Shown: piece after piece, positions 1 to 8,292 of the stretch
How positions within the stretch are numbered: position 1 is the first letter of the stretch
Layout of the letters: every line of letters begins with the position of its first letter
DNA from: Polaromonas sp. UBA4122
GTDB lineage: Bacteria > Pseudomonadota > Gammaproteobacteria > Burkholderiales > Burkholderiaceae_C
Length of the DNA stretch: 40,535 nt
Direction of reading: 5' to 3'
Assembly: GCA_002381615.1 (NCBI GenBank)
Contig: DFWY01000001.1
Coordinates: forward strand, 24,310-64,844
Notes under the pieces: generated by a model
Databases searched by the model: none
What the model was told of the DNA's origin: nothing
The model's input: only the letters and a program-made list of their open reading frames with translations
Program-made: the position numbers and the translations under genes

Positions 1-653
1 GGGGCAGACACGTTGGCCGATACCACCTGCCAGTCGGTAACAAACTGGCCGGAAAAACGGCCACGCGAAAACTGCAGCGCCAGCGTGTCGCCGGGCCTGA
101 TTTGCGCGGCCTGCGGATCGTCGATCAGCAGACGGTGCGGCGCGTCCAGACCAGGCACCTGCAGGACCAGCTCGGTGCCACCCACGCCACGCAGACTGGG
201 CGGCTTGAACTGGCTGGCCAGCACCCGCGCCGTGACAGACGCCGGATTTGACACTGCCCCCGGCGCTGCGGCGGCGTGCAGAAACAAACCCCGCTCATTC
301 AGGTGCCGCTGCAGCAGCGCAGCACTGCCGGCCAGCCAGAGCAGCACCCAGACCACGCCGACCAAGGGCATGGCGCGGCGCCAGCCCAGACGGCGCAGCA
401 GCAGGCCAGACAGGACCAGCAGCACCAGCGCCGCGGCCACAGGCCAGAGCAGGTCCAGCGGGCCATCCGGTGTGGATACCGGCAACAGCGGCAGGGCTGG
501 CGTTCCGGGCTGGCGATCATTCAGCCGTTCGAGCACCCAGCGCAGGCCCACCAGGACGGCGGGCGGCGCAAACAGCAGCCAAGCCGTCTGCAGCGATGTC
601 CAACAGGCCAGCAAGCCGGTCGGCGGGGCGATGCGGACGGCCGGGCTGGTCAT
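1..653 (-). CDS. Unknown membrane protein, 3' end outside window
   Basis: The reading frame is open from an ATG at 653 to the window edge (about 217 residues) with no stop, so the protein is truncated by the window. The translation starts MTSPAVRIAPPTG. Three hydrophobic stretches are visible, around residues 17-35, 68-85 and 95-115, with short arginine-rich turns between them. A soluble, Pro/Ala-rich C-terminal part follows. I do not recognise a family. It lies 49 bases downstream of the glyS stop on the same strand and could be cotranscribed with it. No good ribosome binding site is seen. Coding status is inferred from the open frame and the membrane-protein pattern. Confidence 0.6.
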   Translation of the reverse strand, partial: MTSPAVRIAPPTGLLACWTSLQTAWLLFAPPAVLVGLRWVLERLNDRQPGTPALPLLPVSTPDGPLDLLWPVAAALVLLVLSGLLLRRLGWRRAMPLVGVVWVLLWLAGSAALLQRHLNERGLFLHAAAAPGAVSNPASVTARVLASQFKPPSLRGVGGTELVLQVPGLDAPHRLLIDDPQAAQIRPGDTLALQFSRGRFSGQFVTDWQVVSANVSA

Positions 654-702
654 GGGGAGTTCAAGGTAAGCGGGCCGAAGGCGACGTGGCTGCGCTGGCA
701 GC

Positions 703-2943
703 TCAGGCCGCCAGACGCGACAGGTCGGCCACGCGGTTCATCGCGTGGTGCAGGCTTTTCAGCAGCCCCTGGCGGTTCAGGCGCAAATCCAGCTCTTCGG
801 CATTGACCATGACGCCATCGAAGAAGGCATCGACCGGTGCGCGCAAGGCCGCCAGGGTTTGCAGCGAGGCGGTGTAGTCACCAGCGTCGAACTGCGCGTC
901 AGCCTTCGGGGCGAGTTCTTTCATCGCGGCATACAAGGCGATTTCAGCGGGCTCCTGGAGCAGCACTTCGCTGACATGGGGGTCGACATCCTGCGCTTTC
1001 TTGAGGATGTTGGCGATGCGTTTGTTGGCGGCGGCCAGTGCCGGTGCTTCGGGCAGCGCTGCGAAAACGCGCACGGCGGCCAGGCGCTTGGTGACATCAC
1101 CCAAACGCTGCGGACGCAAGGCCAGCACGGCGTCGACTTCCTGGGCGCTGTAGCCCTGCTCGCGCAGGCTGCCAGCGAGGCGGTCGTAGATGAAACCAGA
1201 TAAATTCACGACCGTTGCATCGTCGAAAACACGTCGCAAGAACCCAGATGCGTGGACAGAAATCCCGCCTGCTCGCTGTTTCTCTGCAATCTCCTTGTCC
1301 TGCTGACGATCCCAATAGTTTCGCTGTATCTGCTCGTCATTCAACACATCAAACGCAATGGTCAATAGCTGCTCAAGGTTGAGCGGCAGGTCCTTTTCGG
1401 TCAACATTCGAATGACGCCCAGCGCATGGCGGCGCAACGCGAACGGATCCTTGTCGCCAGTAGGCAAATTGCCGATGCCGAACATGCCGACCAACGTTTC
1501 CAACTTGTCGGCCAGCGCGACCACCAAGCCGGTCGTGTTGCGCGGCAGCTCATCGCCGGCAAAGCGTGGCTTGTAGTGGTCTTCAATGGCGACGGCTCGG
1601 TCTTCACCTAAACCGTCGTGACGGGCGTAATAGCCGCCCATGATGCCTTGGAGCTCCGGGAACTCGCCCACCATGTCGGTCAGCAAGTCGGCCTTGGCCA
1701 GACGCGCCGCCGTATCGGCCGCCTTGGCGAGCGTGTCGCCACCCAATTGCTGGCCGATGGCAATGGCAATGGCACGCACACGCTCCACGCGCTCGCCCTG
1801 GGTACCCAGCTTGTTGTGATAAACCACTTTATCCAGGCCGTCCACGCGCGATGCCAGCGTCTTCTTCCGATCCTGGTCGAAGAAAAACTTGGCATCAGCC
1901 AGGCGTGGGCGCACCACGCGTTCGTTGCCGCCAATCACCGCGCTGGCATCGGCAGGGCTGATGTTGCTGACCACGAGGAACTTGTTGGAGAGCTTTCCCG
2001 CCGCATCCAGCAGCGGGAAATATTTCTGGTTGGCCTTCATCGTGAGGATGAGGCATTCCTGCGGCACGTCGAGGAACTGCGCCTCGAACTCGCAGACCAG
2101 CACGTTCGGGCGTTCGACCAGGCCAGTCACTTCACTCAGCAGGTCTTCGTCCATCAACACCTGATAACTTGGCCCAAGCTTCTCGGCGGCCCGGGCTAGT
2201 TGCAAAACGATCTCGACGCGGCGCTGGTCGAACCCGGCAATCACCGCGCCATCCCGCATGAGCGTGGCGGCATAGCTGTCGGCATCCGCAATCACCACGG
2301 GCGAAACCTTCGCTTCAAAACGGTGACCTTGTGTCGTGTTCCCGGCCGTGAGCCCCAGCACTTTGACTGGCACCACGGTGCTGCCGTGCAGCGCCACCAG
2401 GCCGTGCGCGGGGCGCACGAAGTTCACGCTGCTCCAGCCGGGCAGCGCGCAATCGGTCTCAAGCTGGTAGCTCATGACCTTGGGGATGGGCAGCTTGGCA
2501 ATGGCTTCTTCCAGCGCCTTTTGCAGCCCGGTGTCGAGCGTGGCACCCGTGGCCAGGCTGTCGTAGAACAGCGCTTCAGCCTTGCCATCGGGCGCACGCT
2601 TGAGCGCGGCCACGGCGGCTGCCGGGTCGGATACGTCGGCGCCCAGCGCCTGCAGCTTCTTGATCAGTGCAGGCGTGGCCTTGCCCGAAGCGTCTAGCCC
2701 CACGGACACCGGCATGAGCTTTTGCTGCACGGCCTTGTCGGCGGCCTTGAGCCAGACGTGGCTGATGTGCGCGGCCAGGCGGCGCGGCGAGGCATAGGCC
2801 GTCACCACCGATTCGGCGGTGGCCAGGCCCTGGGCCTTGAGCTGCTCGGCCAGCACACCGGCGAACGCGTCGCCGAGCTTCTTGAGCGCCTTGGGCGGCA
2901 GCTCTTCCACAAACAGTTCAACCAGAAGGTTTTTCGTCGTCAT
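703..2943 (-). CDS. glyS: Glycine-tRNA ligase beta subunit
   Basis: Beta subunit of the alpha2-beta2 bacterial glycyl-tRNA synthetase, a cytoplasmic enzyme that charges tRNA-Gly; this subunit supplies tRNA recognition. The 746-residue product begins MTTKNLLVELFVEELPPKAL, a hallmark of GlyS N-termini. It contains the family segments LIKKLQALGAD, VRPAHGLVALHG and VVPVKVLGL, and the HD-like stretch around GIMGGYYARHDG. The ATG at 2943 is chosen because it lies 2 bases after the glyQ stop and gives the canonical N-terminus; an upstream in-frame start would add 15 residues inside glyQ. It is cotranscribed with glyQ and is slightly longer than the usual 690-720 residues. Confidence 0.97.
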   Translation of the reverse strand: MTTKNLLVELFVEELPPKALKKLGDAFAGVLAEQLKAQGLATAESVVTAYASPRRLAAHISHVWLKAADKAVQQKLMPVSVGLDASGKATPALIKKLQALGADVSDPAAAVAALKRAPDGKAEALFYDSLATGATLDTGLQKALEEAIAKLPIPKVMSYQLETDCALPGWSSVNFVRPAHGLVALHGSTVVPVKVLGLTAGNTTQGHRFEAKVSPVVIADADSYAATLMRDGAVIAGFDQRRVEIVLQLARAAEKLGPSYQVLMDEDLLSEVTGLVERPNVLVCEFEAQFLDVPQECLILTMKANQKYFPLLDAAGKLSNKFLVVSNISPADASAVIGGNERVVRPRLADAKFFFDQDRKKTLASRVDGLDKVVYHNKLGTQGERVERVRAIAIAIGQQLGGDTLAKAADTAARLAKADLLTDMVGEFPELQGIMGGYYARHDGLGEDRAVAIEDHYKPRFAGDELPRNTTGLVVALADKLETLVGMFGIGNLPTGDKDPFALRRHALGVIRMLTEKDLPLNLEQLLTIAFDVLNDEQIQRNYWDRQQDKEIAEKQRAGGISVHASGFLRRVFDDATVVNLSGFIYDRLAGSLREQGYSAQEVDAVLALRPQRLGDVTKRLAAVRVFAALPEAPALAAANKRIANILKKAQDVDPHVSEVLLQEPAEIALYAAMKELAPKADAQFDAGDYTASLQTLAALRAPVDAFFDGVMVNAEELDLRLNRQGLLKSLHHAMNRVADLSRLAA

Positions 2944-2945
2944 GT

Positions 2946-3860
2946 TCAGGCGCCCTTCTTCGTGATCTTCGTCATTTGCTCGACCCACTCGCGTGGCGCC
3001 AGGGGAAAGCCCAGGCGCTCGCGACTCTCGTAATAGCTTTGTGCCACGGCACGCGCCAGGTTGCGGATGCGGCCAATGTAGGCGGCGCGCTCGGTCACGC
3101 TGATGGCGCCGCGCGCGTCCAGCAAATTGAAGCTGTGCGCGGCTTTCAGCACCTGCTCGTAAGCCGGCAGCGCGAGCTGCTGCTCAATCAGGTGGCTGGC
3201 CTGCTTTTCATGCGCGGTGAAAGCCGTGAACAGGAAGTCGGCGTCGCTGTGCTCAAAGTTGTAACTTGATTGCTCTTTTTCATTTTGCAGATAGACGTCG
3301 CCATAGCTCAGGCCTTCGGTCCACGTCAGGTTGTAGACGTTGTCCACGCCCTGCAGATACATGGCCAGGCGCTCCAGGCCGTAGGTGATTTCGCCGGTGG
3401 CAGGCTTGCAGTCGATGCCGCCAACCTGCTGGAAATAGGTGAACTGCGTCACTTCCATGCCGTTGAGCCAGACTTCCCAGCCCAGCCCCCAGGCGCCGAG
3501 GGTGGGATTCTCCCAGTCGTCCTCGACAAAGCGGATGTCGTTTTTCTTCAGATCAAAACCCAGCGCTTCGAGCGAGCCGAGGTAGAGCTCCAGAATATTG
3601 GCCGGTGCCGGCTTGAGCACGACCTGGTACTGGTAGTAGTGCTGCAGCCGGTTGGGGTTCTCGCCATAGCGGCCGTCTTTCGGGCGGCGGCTCGGCTGCA
3701 CGTAGGCGGCCTTCCAGGGCTCGGGGCCGAGCGCTCTTAAAAACGTAGCAGTGTGCGATGTACCGGCACCGACTTCCATGTCATAGGGCTGCAGCAGGGC
3801 GCAGCCTTGCTCGGCCCAATAGGACTGCAGCTTCAGGATAATTTGCTGGAAAGTAAGCAT
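2946..3860 (-). CDS. glyQ: Glycine-tRNA ligase alpha subunit
   Basis: Catalytic alpha subunit of tetrameric glycyl-tRNA synthetase, which activates glycine with ATP. The 304-residue product starts [20 protein letters not shown] and contains the highly conserved segments [40 protein letters not shown] and [19 protein letters not shown]. Length and N-terminus match the family. A longer in-frame start at 3938 would add 26 residues that are not conserved, so 3860 is preferred. The stop lies 2 bases before the glyS ATG, implying coupled translation. About 120 bases separate it from lnt upstream on the same strand. Confidence 0.97.
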   Translation of the reverse strand: MLTFQQIILKLQSYWAEQGCALLQPYDMEVGAGTSHTATFLRALGPEPWKAAYVQPSRRPKDGRYGENPNRLQHYYQYQVVLKPAPANILELYLGSLEALGFDLKKNDIRFVEDDWENPTLGAWGLGWEVWLNGMEVTQFTYFQQVGGIDCKPATGEITYGLERLAMYLQGVDNVYNLTWTEGLSYGDVYLQNEKEQSSYNFEHSDADFLFTAFTAHEKQASHLIEQQLALPAYEQVLKAAHSFNLLDARGAISVTERAAYIGRIRNLARAVAQSYYESRERLGFPLAPREWVEQMTKITKKGA

Positions 3861-3984
3861 AGGAATGGGTTGTAACAAAAGCGCAATGCTGATTTGCGGG
3901 GTTTCAGCGCCGGGGGGCAGCGACACCTCGGGCGACATCGCTAAGCATTCATTTTACGCGGCGATAACTGCAGGCCCAGGCTCT

Positions 3985-5631
3985 TTAGCGGCGCCGAAAA
4001 ACCAGCGCCAGCCCCGCCACGGCCAGGCCCAGCGCCCATAGCGGCCACAGCCCATAGCGCGACACCCACCAGGCGTAGGGCGTGATGCCGCTGCGGCCCT
4101 CTACCTCACCGACCAGCGCACCGCGCGTGTAGCGCGGCAAGGAGTGCGTCACCTGGCCGCGGTGGTCAATGATGACGGTGGCGCCTGTGTTGGTGGCGCG
4201 AATCATGGGTCGGTCAAATTCCAGCGCCCGCATGCGCGAGATCTGCAGATGCTGGTCAATCGCGATGGTGTTGCCAAACCAGGCAATGTTGCTGAGGTTG
4301 ACAAAGATCGTTGGCGCCAGCGCTGCATCCGTAAAGCGGGCACCCAGTTCTTCGCCAAACAGGTCTTCGTAGCAGATGTTGGGCGCCAGCCGCTGGCCCT
4401 TCCAGTCAAATGACGCTTGCCCCACCGCGCCGCGGTTGAAGTCTCCCAGCGGTATCTGCATCCGCTCGGTAAACCATCTGAAACCAGTCGGAATGAACTC
4501 GCCAAACGGCACCAGATGATTTTTGTCATAGCCGTAGGGTCTGGGCGGCTCAAGCAGGTTGGGCTCATTGGGTTTTAAACCGATCACCGAGTTGGTGTAA
4601 CCCGCCTGGAAACTGCCCAGCGGCAGGCCAATCAGTGCGGCCTGCTGCCCGGTGGCAAAGCGGGACTGCAGCGCCTGCCAGTAGTCCTTGGGCAATTGCT
4701 GCGGCAGCAGGGGAATGGCGGTTTCGGGCGCGACCACCAACTGGGTTTTAGCGTCACGCAGTTGTTCACCATACCAGCGCAGCGCCGTAGCCACACCCGT
4801 GCCACTCTGGAATTTTTCGTCTTGGGGAATGTTGCCTTGCAGCAGGGTGACCGACAGGGCCTCGGACGGTGCCGGAGTGTCTTCGATGTGAACGGTGTTC
4901 AGCACCGGCAGCCAGGCCACCGCCACACTCAACAGGACAAGGCTCAGCACCGTCAGCCAGCGCGTCCTGGGCGGTCGCAAGGACATGGCCAGCCAGGCGG
5001 CGACCAGCGCCGCCACAAAGCTCAGCCCATGCACGCCCACCCATGCCGCCAGCGGCCTGGCCCAGCCGTCCACATGGGCGTAGCCGCCCTCGCCCCAGGG
5101 AAAACCGGTGAACAGCTTGACCCGGGCCAGCTCGGCCAGCAGCCAGAGCGCCGCAAAAACAAGTACACGCGGCGCCCGCTGGACGGGGGCCAGCACCACA
5201 AACAGGCCACTTGCAGCGGCGTAGTACAGCGCCAGAAAGGCCGCGAGCAAGACGATGGCCAGTACCGTGAGCGGCGCGGCCAGGCCGCCGTAGACATGCA
5301 TGGAAATATACAGCCACCAGAAGGTGGCACACAGCATCGCCGTGGCAAACAGCCCACCCAGCCAGGCGGCGCGCTTCCAGGACCGACACCCGTCGAGTTG
5401 CGCGACCAGCAAAACCAGCGCCAGTACCTGCAACCACCACACAGGCTGACCCTGCACCATACCCAGCCCGGAACCAAAGGGAAAAGGCCATGCCATGCTG
5501 GCAGCATGGGCGCCACCAGCTATAAAAACAATAGCTATCTGAAGCAGCGAGAGGCGATTGCGCCGCGGGTGACCGGCACGCTCCAGCAAGGCCGGCAGGG
5601 TGAGCATCGAAGACACCATGCTGTGGATCAT
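3985..5631 (-). CDS. lnt: Apolipoprotein N-acyltransferase Lnt
   Basis: Inner-membrane enzyme that adds the third acyl chain to the N-terminal cysteine of lipoproteins. An N-terminal block of about six to seven membrane segments is followed by a carbon-nitrogen hydrolase domain. The Glu-Lys-Cys triad is visible as VVAPETAIPL (E303), YDKNHLVPFGEF (K370) and PNICYEDLFGEE (C420). I choose the ATG at 5631 because GAGGGGGAG precedes it at good spacing; the ATG at 5649 has no such site and would add six residues. It begins 24 bases after the corC stop, a conserved pairing. Residues 33-39 (AIVFIAG), in the first membrane segment, are encoded by a copy of the dispersed palindrome (5518-5536). Confidence 0.93.
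   Translation of the reverse strand: MIHSMVSSMLTLPALLERAGHPRRNRLSLLQIAIVFIAGGAHAASMAWPFPFGSGLGMVQGQPVWWLQVLALVLLVAQLDGCRSWKRAAWLGGLFATAMLCATFWWLYISMHVYGGLAAPLTVLAIVLLAAFLALYYAAASGLFVVLAPVQRAPRVLVFAALWLLAELARVKLFTGFPWGEGGYAHVDGWARPLAAWVGVHGLSFVAALVAAWLAMSLRPPRTRWLTVLSLVLLSVAVAWLPVLNTVHIEDTPAPSEALSVTLLQGNIPQDEKFQSGTGVATALRWYGEQLRDAKTQLVVAPETAIPLLPQQLPKDYWQALQSRFATGQQAALIGLPLGSFQAGYTNSVIGLKPNEPNLLEPPRPYGYDKNHLVPFGEFIPTGFRWFTERMQIPLGDFNRGAVGQASFDWKGQRLAPNICYEDLFGEELGARFTDAALAPTIFVNLSNIAWFGNTIAIDQHLQISRMRALEFDRPMIRATNTGATVIIDHRGQVTHSLPRYTRGALVGEVEGRSGITPYAWWVSRYGLWPLWALGLAVAGLALVFRRR
5518..5536. repeat. Dispersed palindrome, copy inside lnt
   Basis: Arms AGCTAT and ATAGCT flank the core AAAAACA. 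On the minus (coding) strand it reads AGCTATTGTTTTTATAGCT, matching the intergenic copies at 20934 and 33683, and it encodes part of the first Lnt membrane segment (Ala-Ile-Val-Phe-Ile-Ala). The preceding plus-strand bases (GCAGCATGGGCGCCACC) resemble the leader of the intergenic copies (GCATGCGCATAC). Confidence 0.6.
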
Positions 5632-5655
5632 CTGCTCCCCCTCTTTCATGACGGT

Positions 5656-6510
5656 TCAGTCGCTGGTCGCGACAGGCGAGACCTTGAACCAGCGCACGGC
5701 ACCGCCTTTGGTGTGCAGCACGGTGAACTGCAGGCCGGCCAGCGCGTAGTGTTCGCCGCGCTTGGGCACATGGCCCATCTCGTGGGCCACCAGGCCACCT
5801 ATGGTTTCAAAGTCGGTTTCGGGCAGCGTCACGGAAAACGCGCCGTTGACGCGCTCGATGGAGGTATCGCCGCTGACCCGGTAGGTGTGGTCGGTCAGGC
5901 CGAAGATGTCGCCTTCGTCCTCGGCGATGTCGAACTCGTCTTCAATTTCGCCGACGATCTGTTCGAGCACGTCTTCAATGGTCACGAGGCCCGCCACGCG
6001 GCCGAACTCGTCGATAACGATAGCCAGATGACTGTGGTTGTCGCGGAAGTCGCGCAGCAACTCATTGAGCCCCTTGCTTTCGGGCACAAACACAGCGGGA
6101 CGCAGCAGGGCCCTGATGTTGAGCTCGGGTGCGCGCTGCAGCTTGAGCAAATCCTTGGCCATCAGGATGCCCAGTATGTTTTCCTTTTTGCCTTCGTAAA
6201 CCGGGAAGCGCGAGTGGGCGGTGTCGATCACCAGATGCAGCAGCTCGTCAAACGGCGCATCGATGTTGATCTCATCCATGCGCGGGGCGGCCACCATCAC
6301 GTCACCGGCCGTCATGTCGGCCATGCGGATCACACCCTCGAGCATTTCGCGGCTCTGGGCGCCAATGACGTCGTTGTCCTGGGCGTCCACCAGGGTTTCA
6401 ATCAACTCGTCTTTGGAGTCGGGACCGGGGTGGAGCATTTCAGCGAGCTTTTGCAAAAAGCCGCGTTTGTCTTCTGCCTTGGAAGATCGACTGGGAGGAA
6501 CGTCGGACAC
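5656..6510 (-). CDS. corC: CorC/YbeX-family CBS-domain protein
   Basis: Cytoplasmic protein of the CorC (YbeX) family, linked to magnesium/cobalt efflux and, in E. coli, to ribosome and RNA metabolism; the exact role is unsettled. The 284-residue product has an acidic N-terminus, then two CBS motifs: DVMVAAPRMDEINIDAPFDE, and the second around PAVFVPESKGLNELL with FGRVAGLVTIEDVLEQIVGE. A C-terminal CorC_HlyC domain follows (IGGLVAHEMGHVPKRGE). No membrane DUF21 domain is present, so it is the short CorC type. The start is GTG at 6510 (MSDVPPSRSSKAEDK). It lies directly upstream of lnt, a common arrangement in proteobacteria. Confidence 0.92.
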   Translation of the reverse strand: MSDVPPSRSSKAEDKRGFLQKLAEMLHPGPDSKDELIETLVDAQDNDVIGAQSREMLEGVIRMADMTAGDVMVAAPRMDEINIDAPFDELLHLVIDTAHSRFPVYEGKKENILGILMAKDLLKLQRAPELNIRALLRPAVFVPESKGLNELLRDFRDNHSHLAIVIDEFGRVAGLVTIEDVLEQIVGEIEDEFDIAEDEGDIFGLTDHTYRVSGDTSIERVNGAFSVTLPETDFETIGGLVAHEMGHVPKRGEHYALAGLQFTVLHTKGGAVRWFKVSPVATSD

Positions 6511-6619
6511 GGGTGCGGTCGGTAGTGAGTAAGCCGACTAGGATAACGTAATTTCCCAGAACCCGGCCAACCGGGAGGCGACCCAAGCAATTTTCCGCCG
6601 GGCCGCCCCAAGCAAGTTC

Positions 6620-6669
6620 AGCCCCCTCGGGGGGCAGGGAGCACCACGCAGTGGGCGAACGTGGGGGCT
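6620..6669. repeat. GC-rich intergenic palindrome
   Basis: A perfect GCCCCC-TC-GGGGGC hairpin (6621-6635) is nested inside an outer inverted repeat, AGCCCCC at 6620-6626 and GGGGGCT at 6663-6669. The layout resembles short G/C-rich repeats that I recall as common between genes in Comamonadaceae. It lies between the GNAT gene and corC on the same strand, where it could act as a processing or termination hairpin. No T-run follows it. Confidence 0.6.
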
Positions 6670-6672
6670 ATG

Positions 6673-7389
6673 TTATTCGCGCACGCCATGGCGCGCTTTC
6701 TGCAGGGCGGTCAAAAAGTCCCAGAATTTCTTGGCCTGGACTTTGAGGCGGTAGTCGGTCTGGGCGAGCTGCTCTTCGACCATTTCGGTCATGCGCGAAT
6801 CCAGGTCTGCCGGTGGCAGCTTGAGGTAGGCCTCGCTCTCGGAGCCGTCGCGCTCAATCCTGGCACCGGCTTTGCGGGCAATCTTGAGCATGGCGGTGTT
6901 TTCGCTCAGCGCATGGATGAACATCATGTCGACGCCGTCGTTACGGGCATGCGTCACAGCGCGGTCATACAGGCGTGTGCCATAGCCCCGGCCGCGCGCT
7001 TTGGCCAGCACCGAGACGCCAAATTCGGCGCAGCTCTTGAGTTCAGGGTCGGTTGAAAACGCCAAGTGCGCCATCGCAATCAACTCAAGCTTGCGGTTGT
7101 AGATGCCGAAAATCTCGTCACGCTCAAAATTGAGCCCGTCCACATAACGGCGAATCTGCTCGTCGTTGGCCGCATAGCCAAAGCGCAGATAACGGTCATT
7201 CTCATCGAGCGCCAGCAGGTGCCTGGCGATGCGCTCGCCGTGCCTGGGGCCGATGGAGCGGATGGGCACCAAGACGGGTGTGACGTAAGGCATTGCGGGG
7301 CCGCGCTGCGCGTAGTCCTCCGTGGGCGCGCGAAGGAACTCCCTGCCCGCGTTGAAGGATGCTATTAATAGTGTGCCGGGTGTAACCAT
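6673..7389 (-). CDS. GNAT-family N-acetyltransferase
   Basis: A predicted acyltransferase of the GNAT superfamily using acetyl-CoA; the substrate cannot be told. The 238-residue product has the acetyl-CoA loop in ARGRGYGTRLYDRAVTHAR (motif A, R/Q-x-x-G-x-G/A), preceded by strands IFGIYNRKLELIAMAHLAF and AEFGVSVL and followed by FIHALSENTAMLKIARKAG. A charged helical tail ends in KARHGVRE. I use the ATG at 7389 (MVTPGTLLIASF), preceded by GGAG at short spacing; a GTG at 7425 would add 12 residues. The gene stands alone between Lrp and corC. Positions near 7370 carry a short CTATTAATAG palindrome. Confidence 0.85.
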   Translation of the reverse strand: MVTPGTLLIASFNAGREFLRAPTEDYAQRGPAMPYVTPVLVPIRSIGPRHGERIARHLLALDENDRYLRFGYAANDEQIRRYVDGLNFERDEIFGIYNRKLELIAMAHLAFSTDPELKSCAEFGVSVLAKARGRGYGTRLYDRAVTHARNDGVDMMFIHALSENTAMLKIARKAGARIERDGSESEAYLKLPPADLDSRMTEMVEEQLAQTDYRLKVQAKKFWDFLTALQKARHGVRE

Positions 7390-7604
7390 GACTCCAATAT
7401 AAGGGTTTTCACCTAGAATTCCCACCTGAACTTCTGGAAATGGCTTGAATAGAGAGGTTTGTCAAAAATTTAACAAAGTAGCCTGAAGCCCAATAAATAC
7501 GGGAATACCGCGCTCTTATTTAAAGAGCATATGGAATATTTTCAGGTAAATTGTTGCGGTGCAGCAACATCTGGGCGGGTCATTTTTAGCTGTTCACGAC
7601 TCAA

Positions 7605-7624
7605 GCAGCCCGAAACTGGGCTGC
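7605..7624 (-). terminator. Stem-loop downstream of the Lrp gene
   Basis: Perfect 7-bp arms GCAGCCC (7605-7611) and GGGCTGC (7618-7624) with a 6-base loop lie 13 bases after the stop of the Lrp-type gene. Only a weak T-run follows on the minus strand (TTGAG), so intrinsic termination is plausible but not certain. Confidence 0.5.
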
Positions 7625-7636
7625 ATGGGGAGTCAT

Positions 7637-8110
7637 TCACAGAGGCACCGCCGTCGTCGCCTTGACCCGATCCAGCACAAAACTGGTTTTGCAATCCTGC
7701 ACGCTCGGGTGCTTGAGCAGGGTGTCCATGATGAAGCGGCGGTAATGCGCCATGTCCTGCACCACCACCCGCAGCAGGTAGTCCATCTCGCCGGTTAAAG
7801 CCGCGCACTCAGCCACCTCAGGCCAAGTCTGCACACTGGCGCGAAACAAATCCATGGGGTTGCGTTTGTGACTTTCGGTGTTCTTTTCCAGCCGGACATT
7901 GATGTAGGCGGTGAGCCCCAGCCCGACCGCCTCTGGCTTGACCAGGGCGACATAACGGTCAATCACGCCGCTTTCCTCCAGCCTTTTCACGCGCCGCAGC
8001 ACCGCGCTGGGCGACAGACCGATCTGCTCGGCCAGTTGCTCGTAGGTGGAGCGGCCCTCAAGCTGCAGGCTGCGCAAAATCTGCCGGTCGAGCTTGTCAA
8101 GTGTTTCCAT
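7637..8110 (-). CDS. Lrp/AsnC-family transcriptional regulator
   Basis: A DNA-binding regulator, usually an octamer or dimer responding to an amino acid. The 157-residue product has the N-terminal helix-turn-helix (LDKLDRQILRSLQLEGRSTY, then LAEQIGLSPSAVLRRVKRLE) and a C-terminal RAM/AsnC effector domain (SVQTWPEVAECAALTGEMDY and YRRFIMDTLLKHPSVQDCKT). Length is typical. It is a single gene with 180 bases of non-coding sequence upstream, where autoregulation would be expected for this family. The target is not evident; no amino-acid gene is adjacent. Confidence 0.92.
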   Translation of the reverse strand: METLDKLDRQILRSLQLEGRSTYEQLAEQIGLSPSAVLRRVKRLEESGVIDRYVALVKPEAVGLGLTAYINVRLEKNTESHKRNPMDLFRASVQTWPEVAECAALTGEMDYLLRVVVQDMAHYRRFIMDTLLKHPSVQDCKTSFVLDRVKATTAVPL

Positions 8111-8292
8111 GGGCTCTATTTTGCAGGTCTATTGCGCCATCGGCAATTTCAACGCCCCAAGGCAGCACTAAATGGCCGTCACTCCCGCGGTGCAGGGCCA
8201 GTCTGAGCGCCCACCATGTGGCGACCATGCGCGCGGCGGGCCGGTAAACGCCACAGGAACGCCACCCACGCCTCCTGCCCCGCTTAATTCGC

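Noticed and set aside
1618-2697. Plus-strand open frames opposite glyS
   Set aside because: Shadows of the glyS codons; no ribosome site or family similarity.
4696-6525. 609-codon plus-strand open frame opposite lnt and corC
   Set aside because: Rich in Gln, His, Arg and Gly with no domain, exactly antisense to two clear enzymes; a typical high-GC shadow frame.
7361-7375. CTATTAATAG palindrome inside the GNAT gene as another coding copy of the element
   Set aside because: Too short, no leader, and read in a different frame (Leu-Leu-Ile-Ala) from the other coding copies.
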